Shown one piece after another: positions 1 to 5,448 of a DNA stretch of 7,418 nt. The stretch lies in NCBI GenBank assembly GCA_015520395.1, contig WAQG01000194.1, forward strand, positions 1 to 7,418, read 5' to 3'. Each line of letters begins with the position of its first letter. The first letter of the stretch is position 1. The position numbers and the translations under genes were made by a program. The notes under the pieces were generated by a model, which had not been told where the DNA came from, made no database searches, and saw only the letters and a program-made list of their open reading frames with translations. The stretch is from Candidatus Geoarchaeota archaeon (lineage in GTDB: Archaea > Thermoproteota > Thermoprotei > Gearchaeales > WAQG01).

Positions 1-40
1 TCTCCTCGGCGAGCTCGTCGGCCAGGGTGCCTGGCGTCAT
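1..40 (-). CDS. 5' end of an unidentified gene, cut by the left edge
   Basis: An ATG at 40-38 overlaps the TGA stop of the upstream nucleotidyltransferase gene as ATGA. The reading is M-T-P-G-T-L-A-D-E-L-A-E-E and then leaves the window. A strong purine-rich ribosome-binding site, GGAGGGGGAG on the minus strand, lies just upstream inside the end of the previous gene, which supports this start. The 4-base overlap implies translational coupling, so the product probably works with the nucleotidyltransferase-like protein, perhaps as its TA partner. That role is inferred from position only; thirteen residues are too few to name a family. Confidence 0.6.
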   Translation of the reverse strand, partial: MTPGTLADELAEE

Positions 41-726
41 GGCTCCCCCTCCTTCAGGATGCTGTGGTCTGCTCCCAGTTTTTCACACCATTTGTGTAGT
101 TCATCTGGGCTTATAGCATCTTTGAATATGCTGTGGAGGAAGACGGCGTCTCCGACGTCTTTGTCGGAGCCTAGATATAGCTTGTATGCTATCTGGAGCT
201 CTATGGGCGACGCCCTGAGGACATGTTCACCGTTCACCACAACCCTAACATGGTTGGTTATGGCGTATCTATGGGGATCCGTTCTAGCCAGCTTAGCCTC
301 TATGTTGGGTATTATCATGTCTCTATACGTGAACCTTACACCGTAGCCCTGCGCAAGGTATTCCCGGTACAGCCTTCTAACGGATTCCTCAGACCCTATA
401 TCGCCCTGCATCACCGCGAACCCAGCCTCCCGAGCAACCGTACACAGCCTCACGAATCCATCCTCGCTGAGGCTGCCCAGTATGAAGCCTATCTCGTCGT
501 TCCTCCTAGCCCTGCCAAACAGTATTGCAACGTATCCAGCGACTACAACGTACTCCACACCAGCCTCCTCAAGAACATGTGCAAACCTGAAAGCCACGAT
601 ATCCTCAGGCACGAGCCGGGGTTTAGACAGATACACCACATGCTCTCTCCTATCAAATACTATGGCGTCACTTATAACGATCCTATCCTTCTCGCCCTCC
701 CCATACCCATAAAACTCCTGAGCCAC
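37..726 (-). CDS. Nucleotidyltransferase-fold protein with degenerate catalytic motif
   Basis: A 229-residue protein resembling archaeal minimal-nucleotidyltransferase proteins (AbiEii/MNT-like fold). Residues 46-83 carry the fold signature: a helix, then EYVVVAGYVAILFGRARR followed by N-D-E-I-G-F. Family members have G-G/G-Y here and a catalytic D-x-D; this protein has E78-I-G80, so the second metal-binding aspartate is gone. The third acidic position may be E142-143 in IPNIEAK. The C-terminal YKLYLGSDKDVGDAV stretch is the K-x(n)-D segment usual in these proteins. The start is GTG at 726: an in-frame TAG lies two codons upstream, and a TATA-like CTTATAATG sits about 30 bp before it. About 45 N-terminal residues precede the fold and are unassigned. 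The gene overlaps the next gene by 4 bp. It may be an inactive or altered transferase; the fold is fairly sure, the activity is not. Confidence 0.75.
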   Translation of the reverse strand: MAQEFYGYGEGEKDRIVISDAIVFDRREHVVYLSKPRLVPEDIVAFRFAHVLEEAGVEYVVVAGYVAILFGRARRNDEIGFILGSLSEDGFVRLCTVAREAGFAVMQGDIGSEESVRRLYREYLAQGYGVRFTYRDMIIPNIEAKLARTDPHRYAITNHVRVVVNGEHVLRASPIELQIAYKLYLGSDKDVGDAVFLHSIFKDAISPDELHKWCEKLGADHSILKEGEP

Positions 727-756
727 CGCCTATCCAACCCCTCTATCAGCATCTAA

Positions 757-765
757 CATTATAAG
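757..765 (-). promoter_or_regulatory. Archaeal TATA box for the nucleotidyltransferase-like gene
   Basis: On the minus strand CTTATAATG lies about 30 bp upstream of the GTG at 726. This places transcription start only a few bases before the start codon. Confidence 0.45.
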
Positions 766-802
766 GTTTAGAGGCTTGCACCCCTGTTAAGCAAATCTAT
801 GG

Positions 803-822
803 AGGCAATGATTTTGTTGCCT
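803..822. repeat. Small inverted repeat in the divergent intergenic region
   Basis: AGGCAA and TTGCCT form a 6-bp stem around an 8-base loop (809-816), roughly midway in the 237-bp gap between the divergent genes at 726 and 964. It could be a regulator site or chance. I see no convincing gene in this gap. Confidence 0.2.
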
Positions 823-933
823 TTACGCTAGCATTAAGGGCTAAGACCATTCTAATGTTCTCAGCGTAGAGTCTTAGAGCTCCTAAAATAGGTTTATGGG
901 GGTTGGGAAATTAGCTGCGTGTGGCTGGAAGTC

Positions 934-959
934 CTTATATACTGGTAGTCGTTTAGTAT
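934..959 (+). promoter_or_regulatory. Promoter and possible operator of the first vapBC pair
   Basis: CTTATATA (934-941) ends 22 bp before the ATG at 964, the spacing expected for a transcript that begins at or next to that ATG, that is, a leaderless mRNA. An inverted repeat, ATACT (939-943) and AGTAT (955-959) with 11 bases between, overlaps the box and the start region. It could be where the VapB/VapC complex represses its own promoter. The arms are short, so the operator call is tentative. Confidence 0.45.
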
Positions 960-963
960 CTAC

Positions 964-1206
964 ATGGTGTGTCTACCTATGGGTAGGTATGTGACTGTCT
1001 CCGCTAAGGTTAAGAGAGAGCTCCTAGAGGAGGCTAGGCGGCTGGGCATCAACGTCTCCGAACTTATGAGGAGGGCTCTTGAGGAGGAGGTGCGTCGGCG
1101 TAGGTTGGTGAGGCTGGAGGAGAGGCTGAGGGGGAAGCGCGATATACTGGCTAAGATAGATGTAGATGAGATAGTGAGGCTGATTCGCGAGGATAGGGAG
1201 GCGTGA
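964..1206 (+). CDS. vapB: VapB-type ribbon-helix-helix antitoxin (pair 1)
   Basis: An 80-residue antitoxin for the PIN-domain toxin that follows. The N-terminal half is a ribbon-helix-helix DNA-binding domain: strand RYVTVSAKV (about residues 8-16), helix KRELLEEARRLG, the turn INVSE, then helix LMRRALEEEV. The charged C-terminal tail (about 45-80) is the usual toxin-wrapping part. The ATG at 964 fits a leaderless start set by the TATA box at 934-941. The alternative ATG at 979 would give 75 residues and starts closer to the conserved strand. The stop codon overlaps the start of vapC, so the pair is translationally coupled. In this family the antitoxin blocks the RNase and represses the operon. 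The family assignment is firm; its DNA target is unknown. Confidence 0.88.
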   Translation: MVCLPMGRYVTVSAKVKRELLEEARRLGINVSELMRRALEEEVRRRRLVRLEERLRGKRDILAKIDVDEIVRLIREDREA

Positions 1207-1610
1207 TGACGAGGCCTGCGTACCTGTTTGATGCGTCGAGTGTTGTCAGGGCGCTTAAGGAGGCTAAGCTGGTGCCGCTGGGCGGGCAGGCAGTACAGTG
1301 GCTGACGACCTACGAGGTTCTTAACGCCTTCTGGAAGGAGGCTTACCTGTTGCGTAGGCTTAGCCCGGAGGAGGCCGGCTCCCTTATCGGCGACTTCACA
1401 GAGTTGATCCGGGAAATGGTTGTGATTGAGCCTAGGGGCATTGAATGGGATATCTTCCAAATAGCCGTCTCCAAGGGGGTAACGGCCTATGATGCATCCT
1501 ATATAGCTCTGGCTGCAAAATACGCCCTAACACTTGTGACGGAGGATCAAAAATTATTCCGTGCTGCGGGTGGCATAGTTGATGTGGCAAGCCTAGACGA
1601 TGTTACATAG
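1203..1610 (+). CDS. vapC: VapC toxin, PIN-domain ribonuclease (pair 1)
   Basis: A 135-residue PIN-domain protein. The acidic metal-binding residues are all present: D10 in YLFDASSVV, E38 in TTYEVLNAFWKE, D97 in AYDASYIALA, and D115 in VTEDQKLF. Family members are Mg/Mn-dependent endoribonucleases that cut RNA (tRNA, rRNA or mRNA) to stop growth; the actual target cannot be read from sequence. Two starts are possible: GTG at 1203 (GTGA overlap with vapB) or ATG at 1206 (1-base overlap, one residue shorter). Either way it follows vapB with no gap, in one operon. Length and motifs are normal, so the toxin looks intact. Confidence 0.9.
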   Translation: MMTRPAYLFDASSVVRALKEAKLVPLGGQAVQWLTTYEVLNAFWKEAYLLRRLSPEEAGSLIGDFTELIREMVVIEPRGIEWDIFQIAVSKGVTAYDASYIALAAKYALTLVTEDQKLFRAAGGIVDVASLDDVT

Positions 1611-1683
1611 AGGGTAACTTAGATAAGCATTAAGAGAGCCACCCTAATGATCGGAGGCGTGTAGCAGGGGGTTATCAGCCTAT

Positions 1684-1731
1684 GTTTTTATTCTGGTTTT
1701 TGATCCGTGGTGTTGGTGGTTGTGGGGGAGG
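1684..1731 (+). promoter_or_regulatory. Promoter-like box and ribosome-binding site for the amidohydrolase
   Basis: A T-rich TATA-like box, TTTTTATT (about 1684-1691), would start transcription near 1714. GGGGGAGG at 1724-1731 is a strong Shine-Dalgarno sequence five bases before the GTG at 1737, and it decides this start. Unlike the first genes of the TA operons, this gene seems to have a short leader. Confidence 0.5.
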
Positions 1732-1736
1732 GTTAG

Positions 1737-2573
1737 GTGGTTGTTGATATGCATCTTCATGTTCCTGACAGGTGGGTTAGGGATGGTGTTTCCCCTAGGG
1801 TTGCTGCGGAGAGGATTGTTTCGTTTATGGATGAGTCGGGGATAGATGTTGGTGTCCTCCTCCCTGTGGCGCCGTATGTTCCGAACGACTATGTCTACAG
1901 GGTTGTGTCCTATGAGCCTAGCAGGCTTATAGGCTTCGCGTCGGTTGTCCCCAACCCTGCGGACGTCGCTATGGGGGAGCTGAGGAGGGCGGTTGAGGAC
2001 TTGGGTTTGAGGGGTTTGAAGCTGCATCCTTGGATGCAGGGGTTCTGCCTGCTCCATCCACATGTTGTCAGGGTGGTTAGCGGCGCTGGCGAGCTCGGGA
2101 TCCCGGTGGTAATACATGCCTTGAGGGGCGACCTGTCGTCCCTGTATTTTAGGTCGGTGGGGGAGCACCGCATCCCGACGCCCGACAGGATGGAGGACTA
2201 CGACCTCCTACCGGCGCTGGCGCCTAAAACCACGATCATCTACGCCCATATGGGCGGGCTCTTCGGGTTTAGGGAGTTCATGGCCATAGCGGCGGGGCAT
2301 CCCAACGTCTACCTTGACACCTCGTATAGCCTGGTCTCGATAGTCGAGGAGATAGGGGCCCAGAGACTATCGGTATACATCAAGCATCTTGGGGTGGACA
2401 AGCTGGTGTTCGGCAGCGACCACATCATAGGGCTAACCCCCGGCCAGCTATCAGCCAGGAGGCAGATAGAGATCGTCAAAAGCCTGCCAGGACTAAGCGC
2501 TGCAGAGAAGGAGCAGATACTCCCAGACAACGCCAAAAGAATACTAGGAATAAACCAGCAGCCACACGCATAA
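1737..2573 (+). CDS. Amidohydrolase-2 type metal-dependent hydrolase
   Basis: A 278-residue TIM-barrel hydrolase of the amidohydrolase-related (Amidohydro_2/ACMSD-like, COG2159) group. Metal and active-site residues lie in the expected order: H6-x-H8 in DMHLH after strand 1, the K95-L-H97-P motif after GLRGL, H127 in VVIHA, H171 in YAHMGG, and D228 in FGSDH after LVF near the C-terminus. Family members carry out decarboxylations or hydrolyses of small carboxylated or cyclic substrates with Zn or a similar metal; the substrate here is unknown. There is no signal peptide, so it is probably cytosolic. The GTG start is set by a good ribosome-binding site. It has its own promoter-like box and stands alone between TA genes, with no pathway neighbours, so context gives no function. 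The length is usual and nothing is broken. Confidence 0.85.
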   Translation: MVVDMHLHVPDRWVRDGVSPRVAAERIVSFMDESGIDVGVLLPVAPYVPNDYVYRVVSYEPSRLIGFASVVPNPADVAMGELRRAVEDLGLRGLKLHPWMQGFCLLHPHVVRVVSGAGELGIPVVIHALRGDLSSLYFRSVGEHRIPTPDRMEDYDLLPALAPKTTIIYAHMGGLFGFREFMAIAAGHPNVYLDTSYSLVSIVEEIGAQRLSVYIKHLGVDKLVFGSDHIIGLTPGQLSARRQIEIVKSLPGLSAAEKEQILPDNAKRILGINQQPHA

Positions 2574-2574
2574 C

Positions 2575-2594
2575 GAAAACCGCCCCCGCTTTTC
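2575..2594. terminator. Possible two-way terminator between convergent genes
   Basis: GAAAA (2575-2579) and TTTTC (2590-2594) form an inverted repeat around a C-rich centre, in the 26-bp gap between the amidohydrolase (+) and the convergent small gene (-). Each strand ends in a TTTTC tract, which could serve archaeal T-tract termination in both directions. It is short, so this is tentative. Confidence 0.3.
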
Positions 2595-2599
2595 CGTGT

Positions 2600-3013
2600 T
2601 TAGGCCTGGCTAGCCTTCCTTCTTTTCTTGCAATGTAGATGGGTTGATGTGGTTCCGGGGCTGTGGTGCGTGTTAAGTAGTTGTAAGGGGAATTTAGGGT
2701 ATTTGACCTTAACCCCGTCGGGAGCCAAGACCTCTATGACGTCATCCACCCGCCTAATCACTATTTCCATGCCGTTCCTCAGGAGTAGTCTGACTTGGTA
2801 TCTTGTGACTTGTGAGAGGGTGAAGCCGATTATGAACATAGCTGCATAGCATAAAGGAACCTCGGAAACCTCCTTTAAGACCTCGTTGATGATGGATCTG
2901 TCTAGCCCGGGCCAGCTGACCCTAAGCCCAACGATGTCCAGATCCTCCGCCCATAAAGGCACCCAATCCATGACCGTGTGGACGTGATCAGCCCTGAACC
3001 GGAAGACCTGCAT
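2600..3013 (-). CDS. Unrecognised small protein, paralogue A of a local family
   Basis: I do not recognise this 137-residue protein. It is clearly paralogous to the protein at 5001-5342: by hand about 57 of the first 104 positions agree. Shared blocks are the N-terminal M-x-VFRF, VH..MDW..LW, LDIV, WPGLDRS, EVL....S.VPL, F.IGF.LS.V.RY.VRL.LR and IRR..D.IE.L.P..VK. The pattern suggests an alpha/beta fold with a central hydrophobic helix or strand and a C-terminal beta region. After the shared part comes a basic, His-rich tail (last ~30 residues, ending near CKKRRKASQA) that the paralogue lacks. ATG 3013 aligns with the paralogue's ATG and lies 23 bp from an ATATATTA box, so it looks leaderless; ATG 3016 and GTG 3022 are alternatives. 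No signal peptide or catalytic motif is evident. It sits downstream of the AbiE-like module. Confidence 0.7.
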   Translation of the reverse strand: MQVFRFRADHVHTVMDWVPLWAEDLDIVGLRVSWPGLDRSIINEVLKEVSEVPLCYAAMFIIGFTLSQVTRYQVRLLLRNGMEIVIRRVDDVIEVLAPDGVKVKYPKFPLQLLNTHHSPGTTSTHLHCKKRRKASQA

Positions 3014-3036
3014 CATAGCCACCTAACATCCAGGCA

Positions 3037-3044
3037 TAATATAT
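3037..3044 (-). promoter_or_regulatory. TATA box ATATATTA of paralogue A
   Basis: On the minus strand ATATATTA ends 23 bp before the ATG at 3013, which fits a leaderless transcript. The same octamer at almost the same distance precedes the gene ending at 3072. Confidence 0.5.
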
Positions 3045-3071
3045 GGGTGCCGTGGGCGCGGTTCTGTTGCT

Positions 3072-3383
3072 TTAGCTGGTCTTTGTGGGGTCTTCGAGCT
3101 TTATTGTGTCTGGCAGGTGTATCTCGACCTCTAGGTTCTTATCGATCACCGAGCCTCTCTTCACCACCTTGACCAGGCCGAACTCCGTCTCAACCTCTAT
3201 GACCAGATCATCCTCGCTGAACTCAACCAACCTAACCACGTCCAGCCAATCTGGCTCAGGCTTTATGGTGATATCTGTCTCGCCCTTCACAACCCTAACA
3301 TCAAATACCTCATACCTCAGAAGCCTGCTAAGCACCCAATCCCCAAAATCCACCTCCCGATCAACAAACCTGTAGACAGGCAT
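3072..3383 (-). CDS. Unrecognised small acidic protein, possibly a distant member of the same family
   Basis: A 103-residue, strongly acidic protein that I do not recognise. It may be a distant relative of the two paralogues at 2600-3013 and 5001-5342. It shares the N-terminal M-x-V-(Y/F)-RF, a V..(G/M)DWV segment, a (D/L)-V/L-R-V strand, and a C-terminal V.KR...D...EV..PD.IK block in the same order, with a shorter middle. The identity is low, so this is a hypothesis. The predicted pattern is alternating short strands (for example LVIEVETEFGLVKVVKRG), with no catalytic motif, signal peptide or membrane segment. ATG 3383 is preceded by GAGGTG and by an ATATATTA box 24 bp away; GTG 3389 is an alternative. 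It lies 58 bp upstream of paralogue A on the same strand, each with its own promoter. Confidence 0.6.
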   Translation of the reverse strand: MPVYRFVDREVDFGDWVLSRLLRYEVFDVRVVKGETDITIKPEPDWLDVVRLVEFSEDDLVIEVETEFGLVKVVKRGSVIDKNLEVEIHLPDTIKLEDPTKTS

Positions 3384-3407
3384 GCCCACCTCTCTGTTCT
3401 CAAGGCT

Positions 3408-3415
3408 TAATATAT
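3408..3415 (-). promoter_or_regulatory. TATA box ATATATTA of the small acidic gene
   Basis: On the minus strand ATATATTA ends 24 bp before the ATG at 3383. The octamer is identical to that of paralogue A, pointing to matching promoters. The rest of the gap 3390-3538 holds nothing else I can support. Confidence 0.5.
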
Positions 3416-3538
3416 TGTTTCACCACCAGCTGTGAAAAGACATGCACTGATATCCCATCCCATTTTAAGAAAGATGAGTCCAATGGGGAGGATCTGAGAC
3501 TGGATCTGTATCTGTGGATATATGGCTATGCGTTATCC

Positions 3539-4240
3539 TTAGATTGCTTCTCGTATTCTTTCCGGGATTCTGCGGGTTCTCTCGATATCGCCTCTCACGT
3601 CCCTCTGGATGGAGGATGCTCCTTTAAGCGAGTCTATGAGCCTTGGATCCATCAGCATCTCGAGCATGCGGTCTATCTGGGCTTTGAGCCTCTCCTGATC
3701 CCCCCTCCTCAGATGCCTGACTATCTTTTCGATGTCCGCCCCCTCCATCAACACAACTATGTCCCCTAGGTCCACCCTTCTCCCCGAGTGTATTTTTAGG
3801 GCTATGAGGAGCTCTCTTTCCGGAACCCTGCATCTGGCGGACAGCTCTATGCCGGCCACCTCAGCCTCCACCGAATGCCTCTTTATATACCTGTAGCTCC
3901 ACGAGGCCCCCGTGGCTCTGCAGGCCAGGCTCCCCACTAGGAGGTCTACCATGACGGGCAGCCCGTTCACCCGTTTAACGTAGCTGACGAACCTGTCCCC
4001 ATAGGTTTCGTCGAAACCAGCCATCTCGACCCGCCTGCTGAAACCCATTTCTTCCAGGGTTTCCGCGAAGGCCTCCAGATCCTCCTCGCCTATGACCACG
4101 TCGAGGTCGACTGAGAACCTGTGCATTCCAAGGCTACTTACAGCATAGCCGCCGACCACGACGAATTCCAGGCCAGCTTCAGTGAACCTCTTTTAACCCT
4201 TAGGATCTCATTTTCCCTCTCGACAATATAGGGCGGCCAT
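3539..4240 (-). pseudogene. AbiEii-like nucleotidyltransferase toxin with frameshifted 5' end
   Basis: From 4192 down to 3539 an open frame encodes a nucleotidyltransferase: LEFVVVGGYAVSSLG, then R-F-S-V-D-L-D (catalytic D-x-D), a third acid in PVMVDLLVG, and ALKIHSGRRVDLGDI near the C-terminus. This is the AbiEii/MNT-type core, with all catalytic residues present. The N-terminal helix is broken. An in-frame TAA (4193-4195) precedes K-R-F-T-E-A-G, yet the neighbouring frame continues with Y-I-V-E-R-E-N-E-I-L-R-V-K, which is what this helix should look like. The junction is an AAAA run (4191-4194) that would read through with five A. The likely start, ATG 4240, lies 3 nt after the antitoxin stop and needs a second 1-base change at GCCGCCC (4231-4237). 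Either the gene is inactivated, the assembly has homopolymer errors, or a shorter protein starts at GTG 4159. Context: the toxin half of an AbiE-like pair. Confidence 0.7.
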
Positions 4241-4243
4241 GGC

Positions 4244-4870
4244 TTATCGCCGGAGGTTTGTTTCTTCCTCTCTGTACTTCACCCCCAGCCCTAGGCCGTA
4301 CATCTCGTCCAGCATCTCCAAGGCTGGCTCATAGCTGTAGATGTTTCTCCTGCAGAACTCGACCACCTCGTCCAGCGGCACCACCTTGTATCCCTCGACC
4401 TCCTCAGCCTCGAACCCCTCCTCCGGGTATAGGACGTAGAAGGTTCCGAACAGTGTTCTCCTGACCGGCTCGCCGCTCACATGAAACCTCCTGCCACTGG
4501 GCTTGAAGAACCCTGCCCACCTGTCCAGCTCATCCCTCCTCACCTTCAGGTGGATCGGGTAGTAGGCGAAGAAGCGGCCGACGTTGTAGCCACCCTTAGT
4601 CCAGATGAACACTGCGTCTGGGGCCGTGAACGCGTACTCCATCCCAGCCCTCCTAACCAGCTCGTATGCATCCCTGACGTTGAACCTGGCCTCCAAGTAC
4701 CTTCTCGGCGAGTTAACCCTGTACCTGCCCCGCCCCACCCTCTCCAACAAGCCCTTCCTAGCCATGTCGTGCAGAACCTTGTTCGGGCTGGGGAATGTAG
4801 ACCTGAACTCAGCTACCGTAAACTCCCTCCTCCAACCCAGCAACACAACCCACAGGTCGTAGTACGTCAT
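4244..4870 (-). CDS. AbiEi-like winged-helix antitoxin/regulator
   Basis: A 208-residue protein with an N-terminal winged helix (about 6-54): helices YDLWVVLLGW, TVAEFRSTF and a recognition helix NKVLHDMARKGLLERV, then the wing GRGRYRV. The rest (about 60-200) resembles the C-terminal domain of AbiEi-type type IV antitoxins, with YAFTAPDAVFIW and TLFGTFYVLYP typical of archaeal members. In AbiE systems this protein represses the operon and counters the nucleotidyltransferase toxin, without needing to bind the toxin directly. The toxin-like gene follows 3 nt after the stop. ATG 4870 is chosen over TTG 4873 because a TATA-like TATTCAAA lies 24 bp upstream, which fits leaderless transcription. 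An inverted repeat at 4876-4892, immediately before the start, is a candidate operator. The gene looks intact although its partner does not. The wHTH is sure; the AbiEi label is likely from fold order and neighbour. Confidence 0.75.
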   Translation of the reverse strand: MTYYDLWVVLLGWRREFTVAEFRSTFPSPNKVLHDMARKGLLERVGRGRYRVNSPRRYLEARFNVRDAYELVRRAGMEYAFTAPDAVFIWTKGGYNVGRFFAYYPIHLKVRRDELDRWAGFFKPSGRRFHVSGEPVRRTLFGTFYVLYPEEGFEAEEVEGYKVVPLDEVVEFCRRNIYSYEPALEMLDEMYGLGLGVKYREEETNLRR

Positions 4871-4875
4871 CAAAA

Positions 4876-4902
4876 GTTACCATAACAGTAACAATTTGAA
4901 TA
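4876..4902 (-). promoter_or_regulatory. AbiEi-like promoter with GTTAC-N7-GTAAC operator candidate
   Basis: A perfect 5-bp inverted repeat, GTTAC (4876-4880) and GTAAC (4888-4892) with 7 bases between, sits 6 bp upstream of the ATG at 4870. It lies between the start and a TATA-like TATTCAAA (4902-4895 on the minus strand). Its position over the transcription start suits autorepression by the winged-helix protein it precedes. Confidence 0.45.
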
Positions 4903-4967
4903 CCTATCGACACCATCAAAGGATAGCTGTTCCTGGGAGGCTGCTACTCTTGGTTCGCCTGGTGTAG

Positions 4968-4975
4968 AAATATTT
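4968..4975 (+). promoter_or_regulatory. TATA box of paralogue B
   Basis: AAATATTT, preceded by a purine-rich TAG suggestive of a BRE, ends 25 bp before the ATG at 5001. This fits a leaderless start and favours ATG 5001 over the TTG at 4974. Confidence 0.45.
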
Positions 4976-5000
4976 GTGGCTTGGGTTTTCTTTGGCTGGG

Positions 5001-5342
5001 ATGAGGGTTTTCCGGTTTGGTGTGGGTGAGGTTCATGACGCTATGGATTGGCTGTCTCTCTGGATAGGTGAGCTGGATATAGTTAGGGTTGAGGTTTGGT
5101 GGCCTGGGCTGGATAGATCCGTTGTCGAGGAGGTTCTGAATATCTTTTCCTGGGTGCCTCTCTGGCACTCCGCCATCTTTCTAATCGGGTTCCCGTTATC
5201 CAGGGTTGAGAGGTATGAGGTTAGGCTGATTCTCAGGGGCGGCGGGTATGTGGCCATCAGGCGAGATAAAGACACCATCGAGATCCTGACCCCCGAAGAG
5301 GTCAAGCCCGAGCCACCCGGGCACGCCACCAAACCAAACTAG
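5001..5342 (+). CDS. Unrecognised small protein, paralogue B of a local family
   Basis: A 113-residue protein paralogous to that at 2600-3013 (about 57 of 104 positions identical by hand). Conserved blocks are M-R-VFRF, MDWLSLW, ELDIV, WWPGLDRSVVEEVL, VPLW, F-L-IGFPLSRVERYEVRL and IRR..D.IEIL.PEEVK. The many conserved tryptophans and the W-P-G-L-D-R-S block suggest a compact fold or binding surface under selection. I know no named domain with this pattern. It ends soon after the shared region with a Pro-rich tail, lacking the basic tail of paralogue A. ATG 5001 aligns with the start of paralogue A and is placed correctly for the TATA box; a TTG at 4974 would add nine residues. It is transcribed divergently from the AbiE-like module, so the two paralogues flank that module. 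Confidence 0.7.
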   Translation: MRVFRFGVGEVHDAMDWLSLWIGELDIVRVEVWWPGLDRSVVEEVLNIFSWVPLWHSAIFLIGFPLSRVERYEVRLILRGGGYVAIRRDKDTIEILTPEEVKPEPPGHATKPN

Positions 5343-5364
5343 CCCCCTCCCCCCATCCACATCC

Positions 5365-5448
5365 CTCATAAACAAGCTTATCAAGACGCTGAACCTGATC
5401 CTCACAACCTCCAGCCTAGTAGGTCCCATGGCCGCGTCCTTCCTCTAA
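5365..5448. other. Short coding-like stretch of uncertain strand
   Basis: This part of the gap 5343-5468 has coding character but no whole gene. On the plus strand one frame reads L-I-N-K-L-I-K-T-L-N-L-I-L-T-T and ends M-A-A-S-F-L-stop at 5448, like the tail of a hydrophobic protein, with no start. On the minus strand an ATG at 5429, with GAGGAAGG upstream, opens M-G-P-T-R-L-E-V-V-R-I-R-F-S-V-L, but that frame runs antisense into the conserved part of paralogue B. One of the two may be a gene fragment left by a rearrangement that also cut the vapC relic next to it. Confidence 0.2.

Noticed and set aside
223..756. 177-codon plus-strand open frame opposite the nucleotidyltransferase-like gene
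   Set aside because: The minus frame has clear family motifs, a promoter and a coupled neighbour. The plus frame has none.
780..900. Minus-strand short frame reading A-L-N-A-S-V-K-A-T-K, faintly like a PIN toxin N-terminus
   Set aside because: It lacks the catalytic Asp, is very short, has no vapB next to it, and is likely chance.
960..1460. 166-codon minus-strand open frame opposite vapBC pair 1
   Set aside because: It is antisense to two well-supported genes with conserved domains, has low-complexity Ser/Arg/Leu composition and no promoter or ribosome-binding site.
1680..2168. 162-codon minus-strand open frame opposite the amidohydrolase
   Set aside because: It is antisense to conserved catalytic motifs, and its His/Pro/Asn-rich composition is typical of a shadow frame.
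4481..4885. 134-codon plus-strand open frame opposite the AbiEi-like gene
   Set aside because: Pro/His-rich shadow of a winged-helix gene, without family similarity.
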